From: Ophiothrix spiculata
Lineage: Eukaryota > Echinodermata > Ophiuroidea > Amphilepidida > Ophiotrichidae
Assembly: GCA_000969725.1 (NCBI GenBank)
Contig: JXSR01S047646.1
Length of the DNA stretch: 22,501 nucleotides
Reading direction: 5' to 3' (one strand)
A program made the translations under genes and the position numbers. The notes under the pieces are model-generated. The model was not told where the DNA came from. It was given only the letters and a program-made list of their open reading frames with translations, and ran no database searches. The first letter of the stretch is position 1. The number at the start of each line of letters is the position of its first letter. Positions 1 to 10,302 of the stretch are shown here, piece by piece.

Positions 1-61
1 GAGAATCTTGATTTCTTCTTTTCTCATCGCCCAGGGGTTACTTAGTACAAAAGACGTTATG

Positions 62-200
62 AAGATGTGTCGCAAATTTGGGCACCAGTAGCAAAATCAG
101 GCTCTATGTTTTTTTAATTGGTCCTTTTTCTTCACAAAATGTGGTATTAGGTGGGTTTTCTTTTCAATATTTTGTGCCAAATGTGCAACTTAGCGAACCC
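62..200. repeat. Degenerate dispersed repeat, copy 1 (family R1)
   Basis: The block shares an ordered series of matches with 16505-16640. Both have GTAGCAAAATCAGG (88-101 here, 16532-16545 there), then ATTGG(G)TCC followed by a T-run, then CAAAA(T)GTTGGTATTA-like sequence, then a T-rich tail. The spacing is conserved, so this is homology and not chance T-richness. No coding capacity or terminal inverted repeat is visible. Both boundaries are approximate. Confidence 0.6.
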
Positions 201-340
201 AAAACAGCACAAGTTAGTGCCAAAACATGTGATTTTTGAATAAACTTGATTAAAAAATTGGGACATTTGGTGTATGGATGGGTCCCTTTACTTTGAAATT
301 GGCATTTTGATTGGTGGCTTTTCACATTTTACAGAGGTAT

Positions 341-1499
341 GTTTCAACTAAACCAAACTTGAGCTCCCCCTCCCCCGGTCTCATCGTCAACTCATCTCTC
401 TCACTCTCCTATCTGATAGCTTCATTGTATTCACAACACAATTAATCAATGTCTGTGAAATATGTATTCAGTCTTGTTGATATTGGGTTGGGTTACATAC
501 AGCAATGATACAAAGCTTTACAGAAAGCAGAAACGGGGTATCTGCATTGTTTGCTATATGTAGATACTACATTTTGATTTGGATGAGTGAATTAACAATT
601 TTATTGATAAATTGGAAATTGAAATCGAGTGTATCCGAGTAGTTTATTCCTTTATATTCCTAAGCTTAAAGTGTTGCTATATTAAAGGTATTATAAACCA
701 TTCCTCATGGATAAGAAAACATGAATACTTAATTTGAATCAAGCAAAGGCCTTAAATTGCAAAACAAACAAAACCCTCTAGTTCTGAAAATACAATTTTC
801 AAGGCAATGGTTTTTTTTTTTCTTTCTTACTTTTTTTTTTATTAGTTTCTTAAATTGATGACATAAACATAATGTATTATTTTCATAGGTAATTCAAAAA
901 TGCTTTTCACAAAACGTATTGTAGCAGATTTTAAAAATTCATAATTTGGAGAATTCATCATATTTGTGTAGAATCACTGCTTTTTAATTATTATTTTACT
1001 GGCAAAGTATTAATTAAAGGCATAAATAATCAAGTGCTTTTTCTTAGATACTCATATATGCCTACAACAAGAATAAGAACTGTGAAGCATCTTTATTTCT
1101 TTTTTCTTATTATCAAAAATTTGAAAGCTCATTCTGCATAGTGAACATAAGAAAGATATCATTGGTGCATTGGTACTGATATAGATAGGTATTGTCTTTT
1201 GCAAAGATTCATTTTATATGAAAATTGTGTCCGTAACTTTTAAAGAAAGAATACAAACAGCACTCTGGAATTGAAGAGACATTGGACAAGTTCAGCATCA
1301 TCCCCAAACTTTTCCCTATACATTTCAGGATTTTTACATCATTTCAAGTAGTAGCAATAATAATAGAAGTATTCAAAATTTAATTTCCAAATTCCACCTA
1401 TATATCAAAATATTTTGATTTCTTTCATTATTGATTATCGTTGTCGATAACAAAAAATACTGCCTCCTCAAGTTGATATCTTACAATTGGCCCCATTAG
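341..1499. other. AT-rich stretch without recognisable gene
   Basis: I see no ORF of note, RNA gene or element termini. There is a pyrimidine-rich patch at 365-415 and T homopolymers near 810-840. Most of the rest is unique-looking AT-rich DNA. Confidence 0.6.
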
Positions 1500-2178
1500 C
1501 AGATAATAGTAATGAATAATGAGAGAGTTTTGAGCGCTCATAACAATGAAAGCAGCTGAGCGCTGTACATACTTGTAACATAACCTTAAAACTATACAAT
1601 TTTAACAAATACACATTGTTACAAACAGAATCATGTACAATAGGAGAAATGGTAAAAGTTATAGGTAATTTCACATGCAGTCACTCAAAATAGTCCTCAA
1701 AAAGTAGAGTCTTGAGAGAACGCTTGAACTGACTAGTAGTCATTACTGGAGCAGCGTTCCTGATTATTGAAGGCAAATTGTTCCAGAGTTTGGGTCAAGA
1801 AACGGCGAATGATCTTTTTCCGTAGAAATTTGTTCTTGGACGCTGTGAAGGAAATCCGTAAGAGACTTAAGATGAGGATCTGAGAGTCCGAGCAGGTATA
1901 TAGCGGCTGAACAAATTGGCAAGGTATGCATTAAAGTGATCGTGGAAAGTCTTAAACACCAGAAGAAGGATCTTATATTCAATGCACTTTGATATAGGCA
2001 GCCAATGGAGATCCTGTAACACCGGAGTCAGTGTGACAAGACGGGCTGAAGCGTTCTGGAGTCTTTGGAGTTTTTGAAGATCGTTGTCAGGAAGGCCCAC
2101 AAGGAGAGAATTACAGCAGTCGAGGACAAAATTTATCAAAATTTTCTCAATAGTTGGTGCTTTACAGTCATTACAGAA
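1500..2178 (-). mobile_element. 5'-truncated non-LTR retrotransposon (CR1/L2-group LINE)
   Basis: The minus strand carries the carboxy-terminal end of a LINE reverse-transcriptase ORF (2178 down to 1681), followed by a 3' UTR of about 180 bp. The UTR contains AGCGCTC-type motifs and ends in a simple CATTATTCATTACTATTAT stretch around 1503-1523, as expected for short microsatellite-like LINE tails. Upstream coding sequence is absent: the LINE-like frame meets a TAG at 2179-2181 and similarity stops. That matches the 5' truncation typical of target-primed reverse transcription. The endonuclease and polymerase core, including the YxDD box, are missing, so the copy is dead. Confidence 0.85.
1681..2178 (-). 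pseudogene. LINE reverse transcriptase C-terminal remnant with two in-frame stops
   Basis: Reading the minus strand in one frame from 2178 gives, in order, the landmarks of the CR1/L2 post-palm region. These are LDCCNSLLVGLP, KLQRLQNASARLV, LHWLPI, a KILLLVFKTFH segment, RTLRSSS, FYGKRSFAV and PKLWNNLP, followed by a charged tail ending FEDYFE at the natural stop (1681-1683). The frame is never shifted. It is broken only by a TAA at 1867-1869 and a TGA at 1795-1797. Such ORFs in this group usually extend several hundred residues further upstream, so only about the last 165 codons survive. The alternative, a domesticated host gene, is not supported because of the stops and truncation. Confidence 0.85.
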
Positions 2179-2181
2179 CTA

Positions 2182-2480
2182 AAGATTTTTGAAGACAGAA
2201 CATAAAGAGTGTTCATCATCTGCAGATAAACTTCTACAAGAGCTCATGTATGAAGAAACAGTGTGGATACCAGAAATGTGCCCAAATGGGTTTTTTGAAG
2301 AAGAAAAAAAATCCTTTCAAGATAAAATTCCTAAAGTTTGCCAGGAAGGTTGGAATGGGGGTCTGAATCTTTTGTCCCATGTATTGTCTTGTGTTGAGCC
2401 AATTTGAGTTCTTTTTGAGTTTTTATTTTTTATTTCATGTGTTCTGTAACTTGATGTATGTTTTAATGTCTATTTTCACA
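2182..2480. other. Open stretch of unknown nature between two retroelement fragments
   Basis: A 72-codon plus-strand frame (2189-2407) opens with TTG, is rich in Glu/Lys, and matches no family I recognise. It directly precedes the 3'-end-like repeat at 2481. It could therefore be an eroded piece of the same retroelement, but nothing in the residues demonstrates that. I do not call it a gene. Confidence 0.3.
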
Positions 2481-2616
2481 GGGATAGGCTACTTTCAGAC
2501 CTTATTGGTCCTTCCGGTCTATTCCTCCATAAGGATCTTGTATACGTAAATATAGATTGTTTTGATGTGTTTTACTGTTATCGTTTTATGGAAATAAATA
2601 AATATGAAATATGAAT
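2481..2616 (+). repeat. 3'-end-like retroposon repeat, copy 1 (family R2)
   Basis: GGGATAGGCTAC opens a block that also occurs at 22011-22150. Shared blocks are GGRTAGGCT, CCTTATTGG, a CTTC(C/T)GGTCTA stretch and CTCCATAAG. Both copies then run through TA-rich sequence into an A-rich AATAAA-containing end (AAATAAATAAATATGAAAT here). A conserved 5' half, a divergent middle and an A-rich polyadenylation-like end are the shape of a LINE or SINE 3' terminus. The family is not identified. Confidence 0.65.
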
Positions 2617-2620
2617 GTGA

Positions 2621-3270
2621 GGATAAGTAGGTACCAGAACAAATGCCCTTCATTAAGTCTCCCACCATGCCACTGTAAACAATTTATAGCAACATGGGAC
2701 AAAAACCCTGCAAACATGAGGTATTTCAATTGTGGACTTCCAAGATAGCACTTCTTATTTACAAATTCCCACCACTTCTTCCTCTCATATATATTTCAAA
2801 TTTCCATATAATATATATCCCAATGAAATTCAAGACGCTTTTAAGGTGGTTCCTTTTTGCGCTCAGGTGTTTTTACAAGTTGTAAGTCGGATGTAATCTT
2901 CCTATAGTAGTCCTTCTTAAAATGATAAAAAATATCAAATATCATTGAGATATATAGTTTTGGGGGATATATATTTGTAAGTGTAGTTGCAGGGAAAGAT
3001 TTGGAATAAAAAATGAGATAAGATGAGATGGGATTGTAGAGATGGATTTCAAGGACTTGGAGGTTTCTGGTTCTATGTACTTATCGTGTATCATTGTTGA
3101 TATGTACAAACTTAATCGTATTCTTGCTACTCTGATTTCTGTATTGTATCCATATTCTGTTTGATGGAGGGGGGGAGGCACCCTATTATTTAGAGGGGAG
3201 ATACCCATACTTTGATCATCACTAAATAGGAGGGAATTGTTAGGCTTTTCTTCATCCGCAAGCAAAGCTA
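2621..3270. other. AT-rich stretch, no gene supported
   Basis: Short frames occur on both strands (for example 2942-3265 minus) but lack any recognisable domain or codon bias. A G-run lies at 3168-3176. No terminal inverted repeats or tandem arrays were seen. Confidence 0.5.
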
Positions 3271-3278
3271 ATCATAAC

Positions 3279-3390
3279 CACGCGTGTGCCATGGATACCG
3301 ATGTGTGAGTCATACATGTGATGTGCACTACGTCTGATGCAGTTGTGCTGTGTACAGCTACGCGCACGCTTTTTTGTATCAATTTACGAT
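3279..3390. other. Local CpG-rich patch
   Basis: In an otherwise CpG-poor window this stretch packs several CpGs (ACGCGTG, CCGATG, ACGTCTG, ACGCGCACGC, ACGAT) within about 110 bases. It may be a young repeat fragment or a small regulatory island. No promoter motif or transcript evidence is visible, so the role is unknown. Confidence 0.35.
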
Positions 3391-3643
3391 ATGAAGAGGT
3401 CTGCCTATTTAGTGTTGAACAAAGTATAGTTAGGGCCAGTTCAATTCTGGTGTGGGGATCAATACCCCAGCTTTTTGCCAATGATACAGAAGGTCATCAC
3501 AAATATGTAGGCCCATCTCTTACTATGAAAACTAAGGGTAATGATAAGAAACGGAGACCTGTGCATTGTAGTTTTGAATTGTCCCCAGTCATCATTAGTT
3601 AAGATCAGTTAACGCTGACACAATCCGCAGCCACCACAGACTG

Positions 3644-3839
3644 GGGCTCTCCACACGGGCAAATCAATCTGTACTTTGCACATCCAGATGCATCTAGATT
3701 AAACTTAACTTCAGCAAATGTCAATACGCGCAACGATAGTAAAGTCAGATTGACGCGCGTGTGAACTCAATCTGCACTTCGGAAAGTGTCTACATTCATC
3801 TAGATGCATCTAGATTTGATGCTTCCGTGTGGAAAGCCC
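3644..3839. mobile_element. Short inverted-repeat element (MITE-like), ~196 bp
   Basis: The left end GGGCTCTCCACACGGG pairs as an inverted repeat with the right end, whose reverse complement is GGGCTTTCCACACGGA (14 of 16). The interior holds two copies of a CATC(C/T)AGATGCATCTAGATT palindromic block, one subterminal on each side (about 3682 and 3797). It also holds a CpG-rich centre with GCGCGCAA-like and GACGCGCGTG motifs. There is no ORF, and no clear target-site duplication. A non-autonomous DNA transposon is the most economical reading. Confidence 0.7.
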
Positions 3840-4179
3840 AATGTTGTTACTATCAGATGCTTTCAGTTGCTATTTTTAAATATTGTGATCACAAAAAATT
3901 AGTTGTGATGTCATTCAGATTTTGTTGGCCATCACACCCTTCCATGACCCAGCGTCAGCCTTCGTTTCTTTACATCAGCCAAGGTCGCTACCAGCCTTTA
4001 CTTGTCATCGAGGTGTCTGCCTTTACAACATGTTATGCATTTATATACCATGTCACCCCTCCCCCTGGAACATTTGAAAGGACACATCATCCTGGTTACG
4101 GCATCACTTGACTTGAATCTGTTTTATGCATAGGATATGCAAGCATTAGTCACAAGTTATTGTATTTTACACATCTGTA
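3840..4179. other. Unassigned stretch
   Basis: A plus-strand open frame runs from the preceding element to 4111, but it begins inside that element and has no recognisable domain, so I treat it as chance. Nothing else stands out. Confidence 0.4.
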
Positions 4180-4650
4180 TCCAGAGTTTCATCATTCATC
4201 TAATTTTCCAGCATTGATATAAATTTATAGTCAAATTTGTTGCAGATTAGCTTCCATTAGTTTCTGAGAAAGTATTGGAATTTCATTCATAATTTGATCC
4301 TTAGAATGCATCATCTCTGATCTGATTTTGTATTCCTTTTTTCTCTCCATTCTTTTCCTTGTATGTAAATATAGCAAAATTCATTACGGATTAGCTTTCA
4401 ATTACTATGCAGGGAAAGCATTGAAATTTTGTTCATAATTTGATCCTCAGAATTTCATCATCTATCTAATTTTCAGTATTGCATATATAAATGTACTCTG
4501 TACAGCAAAATTTGTTCTGGATTAGCTTCCATCATTTGCAAATAAATAAGGCATTGGAATTGAAATTACAATATGATTCTCATACATATTTGATTTTTAA
4601 TAGCAGATTTTTTGCAGATTAGCTTTCAGAAAAAGTGTGAGGAATTTTTT
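4180..4650 (+). repeat. Degenerate tandem repeat, four copies of ~100-144 bp
   Basis: The anchor GATTAGCTT recurs at 4245, 4389, 4520 and 4617 (spacings 144, 131 and 97). Each anchor is preceded by a (G/A)CAAA(A)TT(T/C)(G/A)TT-type block. The first three are followed by a GCATTGGAATT-like block, and the first two also by CATAATTTGATCCT and a TCATCAT(C/T)-rich block. Loss of sequence from the later units explains the shrinking period. Copies are strongly diverged, so the array is old. Confidence 0.7.
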
Positions 4651-4760
4651 TTCTCACTTGGTTGGTATATCAATACTTCTGTTGTATATTTTGCTGAGAA
4701 GGCTTTGGAATATGTTTAAAGGGGAATTGGACAAAATGTTTAAATTTTATTTGTGGATGA

Positions 4761-4986
4761 TTTATACTTCACATGTTAGTAAATAACAGCCAATTACCAG
4801 ATATCGGGAAAATTTTGATCAAAACCTTCCAAAAAATTTGAATTTTATTTTGTTTGTTGATCTTGGTATGAGGCTATGCTTTATACTTCACATGTTAGTA
4901 AATAACAGCCAATTACCAGATATCGGGAAAATTTTGATCAAAACCTTTAAAAAAAATTGAATTGTATTTTGTTTGTTGATCTTTGC
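4761..4986 (+). repeat. Recent 119-bp tandem duplication
   Basis: TTTATACTTCACATGTTAGT begins both 4761 and 4880. The following roughly 107 bases are almost identical in the two copies, differing at only a handful of positions, mostly in the A/T run near the end. The first copy has 12 extra bases (about 4868-4879). The low divergence marks a far younger event than the neighbouring degenerate array. Confidence 0.9.
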
Positions 4987-4989
4987 AGA

Positions 4990-6917
4990 TAAATCAAAAG
5001 AAGTTCCGAGTTTGTATTAGATCTCCTGAAAAGGCAAATTTAAAAAATTCAATTATACAAGGCAGTATTTATCACTGTAAACAATGATAATTAAAAATAA
5101 TAGAATATATAAATATTTTGATATATAGGGTTTGAATATGACAATAATACAACTTTGCGTTCTGTCATTATTACTGCTAATACTTCAAATGATGCAAAAA
5201 TCTCAAAATGCTTGGGGAAAAGTTGGGGATGATGCTGAACTTGGCCAATGCGGGTTCGGAGTTGATTTTATTTTTCCCACCCTGCTCGGGGGCAATTTAT
5301 TTCTTAGAAATTACTGTTTTTTCCTATTCCATGTTTAGGGATGATTTTTTTCTTCTGCCTATGGAGGGGGAATTATTTTCAAAAAACTTTCTGCTCCCCC
5401 CTGTAAATCTAATGGTGCGCCCCTTATCATCCATCCACTCTTGATTGGAGCCGGTGACATCCAATCCGTGTCTTCTTTCCAAATGTTGTTGTTTGTGTTG
5501 CCAGTTCATTTACTTTAAGGCGTTGATTGCCAGTTAGATTTTCCGTCACAGGTGTTTAGAGTTTCTGATTACAAATAAATCCTGCGAAATTTGAATTAAT
5601 GGCTAAAATGTGACAGATTTGTTAAGGTTTTTAAAAGTAATAGATAAAAAGATGAAAACTTATACGCTAGGAAAATTTGCAGTGACAAAGTGTGGGTTGG
5701 CCTTGAGGCAAATAAGAATAAATAAATATTGGATAATTATTCATATGATTATTTGATTTGATTCATCAGCAAAATCAAGCTTTTTAGAACATATTGTACT
5801 GTGTGTTCATATTTTGTCTTTCGGTTGCAGTTAATGCAAGAAACTTACGTGGAGATCATTTAATCTGACGATAATGGCTTGATACGTAATTGGTTTTCAT
5901 GTCAACACCTTCACTATGTGATGGGATGGATAAGAGTATCATCCTATACATAGGGTAGTATCCAACAATTTTATGTTCTTTTTATTTTTACTTATTTTGC
6001 TAAGACCCAGATTTTTGTGAATTTAAAAATTCCACAACCTGATTGTAATGCCACACATAGATTTGTATAGGAAATTTGCGCTAGTTGGTGAAATCAATTT
6101 GTTACTAAAAGCTCCAATTTGTGAAATAAGTGAAAATTTACCCACTAGTATTTCAGGTTTTACGCTGTTAAAAGGCTTTAGCGACGGCCGATCTGGACAT
6201 TATATACACCTACAGCTCATGCATATTTCATGGACTTGGTTGACAGTATAGGGCATACTGGACTGACCCATTTAGAAGCCGATCTCTTGTGTGGAATAAT
6301 AATGTGAAGTAGCTCAAAGTGTGCATTTTTCACTTTGCTTTTTTTGTACTTTACTTGGTTCAAACTTGTTGCTGAATTTGTGTATTTACAATTTCAACTC
6401 TTAACTCAGAGGATAGGGGGGAGGGGGGAGACTTGCACTGAGCTCGTTATTATCTGCAAGCAAGAAAACACACAAAAGGGGTGTGTTATTTTCAATCATT
6501 GACATGGTCCACACAGAGCGTATTTAGGGTAGCAATTTCATGCGATTTTGTTAAAAGGGTCTTTTTTTAGCAGACATGCGGGTGGCTAGTTGGTGTATAG
6601 GTTATGAATTTCAAATAAATTAAAAGCTTATTTTTTTTGGCCTTAGCTTGCAAGCTATAGGCTTGCCTGCCAATAACAACATTTGGTTGTATGTAAGAAC
6701 CCCTCCCTCTGGGCCCCTAATACATGTTTAAAGCAGATGTGACACCATTGTTTTTAAACATTTTCCGATTGAAACATAAAGTGCTTTGATCCCATTTTTG
6801 GCTCCAAAGTCAAAAATTTTAAAAGCAGATTGAATTTTTGCTTTATTTCACAAGTGCTTATGAACTGGAAGTATATTGTGTTATATAAGTGCAATGCAAA
6901 TTGTGATATATATATGA
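4990..6917. other. Long stretch without gene; scattered low-complexity patches
   Basis: No convincing exon, RNA gene or element end is visible. The 5210-5440 part has runs of C and G alternating with T-rich sequence, with frames on both strands that look accidental. A G-rich patch lies at 6411-6429. AGCTTGCAAGCT at 6647-6658 is a perfect 12-bp palindrome. Confidence 0.5.
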
Positions 6918-7350
6918 GTGGTGCTCTGGCAAAATGAGCGGAAAGTCGCGATTGAAGATTTTGAATAAATGGCTGCCAAAGTAAAAATATGGTAAAATTA
7001 TCAAATTTCGTTTTTTGGCATAAAACGTGTCAATGCATTAGTTTTAATCCATACCTCGCGTTTTGAAGGTCAATTATGCCGGGAAGTGCAATTATTCACG
7101 GGTAATTGATCGCGTTTTGCTATCATACACTATAGTATTCAGTAACTTTAAAATCCATTTGCGAGAATTTTCTACTGCCAGAATTTGAGTGGACTGCCTT
7201 GTATTTTGATCTCTAAATGAAGATTGTAGAAAGAGAGTTATATATGAAATATTATATATCATTCGAAAGCTGAGATTATAGAGAATTAAAATATGTCATA
7301 AACTCAATTTTGAAAATCGTGACTTTCCGCTCATTTTGCCAAAGCACCAC
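6918..7350. mobile_element. MITE family 1, copy 1 (433 bp, younger)
   Basis: The 36-bp terminal inverted repeats match at 34 of 36 positions. The left end starts GTGGTGCTCTGGCAAAATGA, and the right end reverse-complements to GTGGTGCTTTGGCAAAATGA. The interior is AT-rich and non-coding, with CpG-containing patches such as GCCGGG, ATCGCG and CTCGCG. A full-length homologue in the same orientation lies at 10303-10714. Target-site duplication is obscured by flanking TATATA. It is non-autonomous, since no transposase is encoded. The superfamily is not determinable from the ends alone. Confidence 0.88.
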
Positions 7351-8863
7351 ACATATTGGGATTCAGTTGGTTGAAATTAAATTTGTAGACAGACCTAGGG
7401 ATTTGAAAACATCTGTTTACATCAAAACAACTAATTAACTTGATTCATCCCAACATTTACAAAACAAACAAATGCAACAGAAATAACCAAAAGTGCACAT
7501 ATAGCATGCACAAAACCAACGTTAGAATGAGAATCTAGCCAAGTGAAAAAACTAAAGGATTGCATGTATTTGCGCATGTTGTAGTGGTCATATCAATCTC
7601 CTTTTAAAAGCGATTAGACCAGACTCTGTTTTTTGTATTTTTTTGCATTTAGGCCTCCACAAAACAATTAGTACCAACATTTTTACTAATTTCAGTCTTA
7701 TTTGTTTTATATTTTTTCTTTCCTGTATTCCAATATGGCTGCTGCAATGGTTTTTATCTTGATACAGGTAAGAAATTTTTTAGATTTTCTTGGGTTTGTG
7801 AATTAGCCCTTAGCTGCTTTGTCCTTGGTTTTGCCCGCCCCACGTTTTGTCCACAAACTTTAAAGGATATTTGATGTTAATTGTATAACAACTATTTTAC
7901 CAAGCAACTCCTACGGGATCCTGAGCAGAATTTCTTTTTCTCAAATGTGACAGAGACCCCACAGAGCACCTTATAAATAACTTTTGACCAATCAGAATGC
8001 AAGACTGTTGCCATGACAATGCTGCCCTCCCAAAACCTGTACTAAAGACACATTAGAACATAGAGGGCAGGACAGGGATAGGAGATCAAGTTTAACAATA
8101 AATTATTTAAACCATCTTAAAATCAAACCTGAGTTACAAAATAAGGGTTGATTTTTTAATTTTATAAAATTGGTTTGGGCCTCTTTTAATTATCTTGTGT
8201 TTTTGTTTCAAATATTGCATAAAACATCCACATTTTGGGAAGTACTATTCAGCTACTCTTTACACCAGACTGATGCACTTCACAGTATTCCATTATTTGT
8301 ATCATTTCAATTAAAATCATCATTGCCATGGTTACTAGACAATTTTCTGAGTTTTTATGTGAGAAATCAAAACACATATTTACCAGGATTTTGCTTATTC
8401 AATTTTACAAATGGTATATTAATTAAGCATTTTGTGTGTTTAACAGGGCTGTGTATTTGAATAGTAGCACAACAGGTGCCTGGTATATGCCTATCTGATG
8501 AGTCATACGTTTGAATACATATATTCTGTATTGCTTTAAACATCTGAAACATATGGTGTGTTTCTGAAGGAAAGAGATTTTTTTCATATATGTGACCGTC
8601 CACCCCAAACCAGCCATAAATGCAGCCCCTTGATATTTTCACTTTTTCAAATATTTGCAAAGACCATGTTATAAGGATTTAAATGACATCTCTATCTCTA
8701 TGAACTTAACTCAATTTCCAAAAGTCAAGTTATCCTTCAAAGGTTGTCAGGGAGTAAAATGTATAACTGAAATAAACACGTTCAAAAATCATTAAGGCCT
8801 GAATTGTCTGTTGGTTGTCCTCAAAATATACAGATAAATTTTGTATTTCCAATCATGTTCTTG
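7351..8863. other. Long stretch without gene
   Basis: The stretch holds AT-rich DNA and chance ORFs. An 8-bp perfect inverted repeat (CTGCCCTC at 8022 and GAGGGCAG ending 8070) encloses about 33 bases. A CAG|GTAAGA splice-donor match lies near 7767 without a supporting exon. CCAATCAGAATGCAAG at 7988 looks like a dispersed-repeat fragment, but no second copy is in the window. Confidence 0.5.
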
Positions 8864-9134
8864 AAATGAAACTTTCCTTGTATTTTAAAGTAAGCACAAG
8901 GGATGTGAATCCGTCAAAAAATCAATTTTGGCAATCACGACCATGACATATATTTTCACATATAGCTCAAAATGAAGTTTGCTGCATTTACGACAATTAA
9001 AAATGAAACTTTGCTTGTACTTTAAAGTAAGCACAAGGGTTGTGAATCAGTCAAAACATCAATTTTCGGCAATTACGACCATGACATGTATAAAATTCAC
9101 CTGTAGCGCAAAATGAAGTTTGCTGCATTTACGA
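8864..9134 (+). repeat. Tandem duplication, 137-bp unit
   Basis: AAATGAAACTTTSCTTGTAY begins at 8864 and again at 9001, and the two copies stay aligned for essentially the whole unit. Shared blocks include TAAAGTAAGCACAAGGG, AATTACGACCATGACAT and AAAATGAAGTTTGCTGCATT. About one base in ten differs, so this duplication is older than the one at 4761. The right edge continues into TTTGAGGTAAACAGTCACAT (9138-9157), which recurs near 18026. Confidence 0.88.
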
Positions 9135-9157
9135 TTCATTTGAGGTAAACAGTCACA

Positions 9158-9640
9158 TATTTACCATTTAACCAAGAGGAATATATGCTAATTTTGACTG
9201 GTGGATCAGGAATATGTTGAGCTTGTTTTTGCTTTAACAAACATAAAAAGTACCATAAAATTTGAAAATAAAATTGATAACAGCTAAAAACATTTAAATT
9301 GTAACGTTTTTAACACTACATTTGATCAGAATAATTGTCTTAATCAATGTACTCCAAATTTTAATGCCCCCGAAAAATGTATGAAACAACTTGGATTGAT
9401 TGAAGTAGATTTATCAAATGAATTTGAATTGAATAGATTACATGTATTGCTTATTTGATAAGAGATGGTAAGAGAGGCAAAATAAGAAATCTTATTTTAT
9501 GGTATCAGAGAAGGAGGGTACTTGAATATATTATTGTTGGATTACATGAAAAATCATCCTAAACTTGGATTCGTGTTATACACAGGTCTGTGTTCCAAAA
9601 TTGGCCGTGTTTCAACATTTTTGAGTGTTTGCCATGGTGT
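9158..9640. other. AT-rich stretch, no gene
   Basis: No ORF, repeat pair or structured element is evident apart from the short fragments noted separately. Confidence 0.5.
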
Positions 9641-9646
9641 AAACTT

Positions 9647-9793
9647 TACTCTTACCCTATTACTCCTTCGACATGAACTTCGGGCATTGATGATGGTTCT
9701 CCATTGACGCCTATCAAGCATGCTGGTCTCAATTCTTTGGTCTGGTATTGTGGCCCGGTGTCTACAGCTAGGTTTTTTGGGGACTTCCTTGTA
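9647..9793 (-). pseudogene. Possible retroelement C-terminal remnant (weak)
   Basis: A minus-strand frame contains PDQRIETSMLDRRQWRTI followed by a basic SSCRRSNRVRVK segment. The D-R-x-x-W-R arrangement near a basic tail resembles the extreme C-terminus of some LINE-type polyproteins, where a DRxxWR motif is common. No polymerase domain lies alongside, and the frame opens with TTG. It may equally be chance. A protein-level search against repeat proteins would decide. Confidence 0.22.
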
Positions 9794-10302
9794 TGCTTTT
9801 GAAATAGGAATACTCGAAAATTGTGAAAAATTGATCTGCATGCTTACATCCAAATATTATAAAAATGGGCTATATTTGCAAACAATTATCAGAATTGTGT
9901 ACCTCTTTCTACAGAAATGACCCTTAGAATTGTTAGGTCTCCCCCCCCCCCTCCCCATTCCCATGCATATTATCAAACCAGTTCAATGTCAAGCCTTACG
10001 CATCCATACTAAATACCTCTTAGATGTTCACATTAACTAATAGCTAGCTCTATTAGTAGCGTACCGTGATGTCTTATTTAGATTCGCTATTAAATGGTTT
10101 TGCTGTGGGGTCCATTACAGTCGAACTTGAGAGATCCTGTAGCTAGCTCTTAGATTGGGTTAATATTTAACTATCTTTGTATATGATTTAAAACCTTTTG
10201 TAGATAAAAAGGATCATTGTCTTAAAAGAGCTCAATTTGCGTTGCTTTAATATCCAGTAGGTTCTAGCATCAAGTTCTTTTGTGTTAGTTGTTTAAGATT
10301 AT
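9794..10302. other. Unassigned stretch with a C homopolymer and small hairpin
   Basis: A C-run occupies about 9939-9956. ACTAATA (10036-10042) and TATTAGT (10051-10057) can pair around an 8-base GCTAGCTC loop. The hexamer TAGCTAGCTC recurs at about 10139. No gene is supported. Confidence 0.45.

Noticed and set aside
2189..2407. 72-codon plus-strand open frame rich in Glu/Lys
   Set aside because: It opens with TTG, has no recognisable domain, and lies between two retroelement fragments. Chance or repeat origin is likelier than a gene.
3318..3602. 94-codon frame on the plus strand with an overlapping minus-strand frame
   Set aside because: No domain, no splice or polyadenylation context, and comparable openness on both strands in a composition that favours chance frames.
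3761..4111. 116-codon plus-strand frame
   Set aside because: It starts inside the 3644-3839 inverted-repeat element and shows no conserved motif.
4715..4740. TTTAAAGGGGAATTGGAC resembling the end of a TTAA-type MITE
   Set aside because: No inverted partner end with a TTAA flank was found downstream. It may be a solitary fragment, but that cannot be supported here.
4180..4986. CRISPR-like appearance from regularly spaced repeats
   Set aside because: Repeat units are long and adjacent, without unique spacers, and the DNA is eukaryotic. They are tandem duplications.
6341..6370. GGTTCAAAC resembling a tRNA T-arm
   Set aside because: No matching D-arm, anticodon arm or acceptor stem could be found around it.
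7695..7780. Possible small exon ending in a CAG|GTAAGA donor
   Set aside because: The donor match is good, but the putative exon is T-rich, has no coding homology and lacks a partner exon elsewhere in the window.
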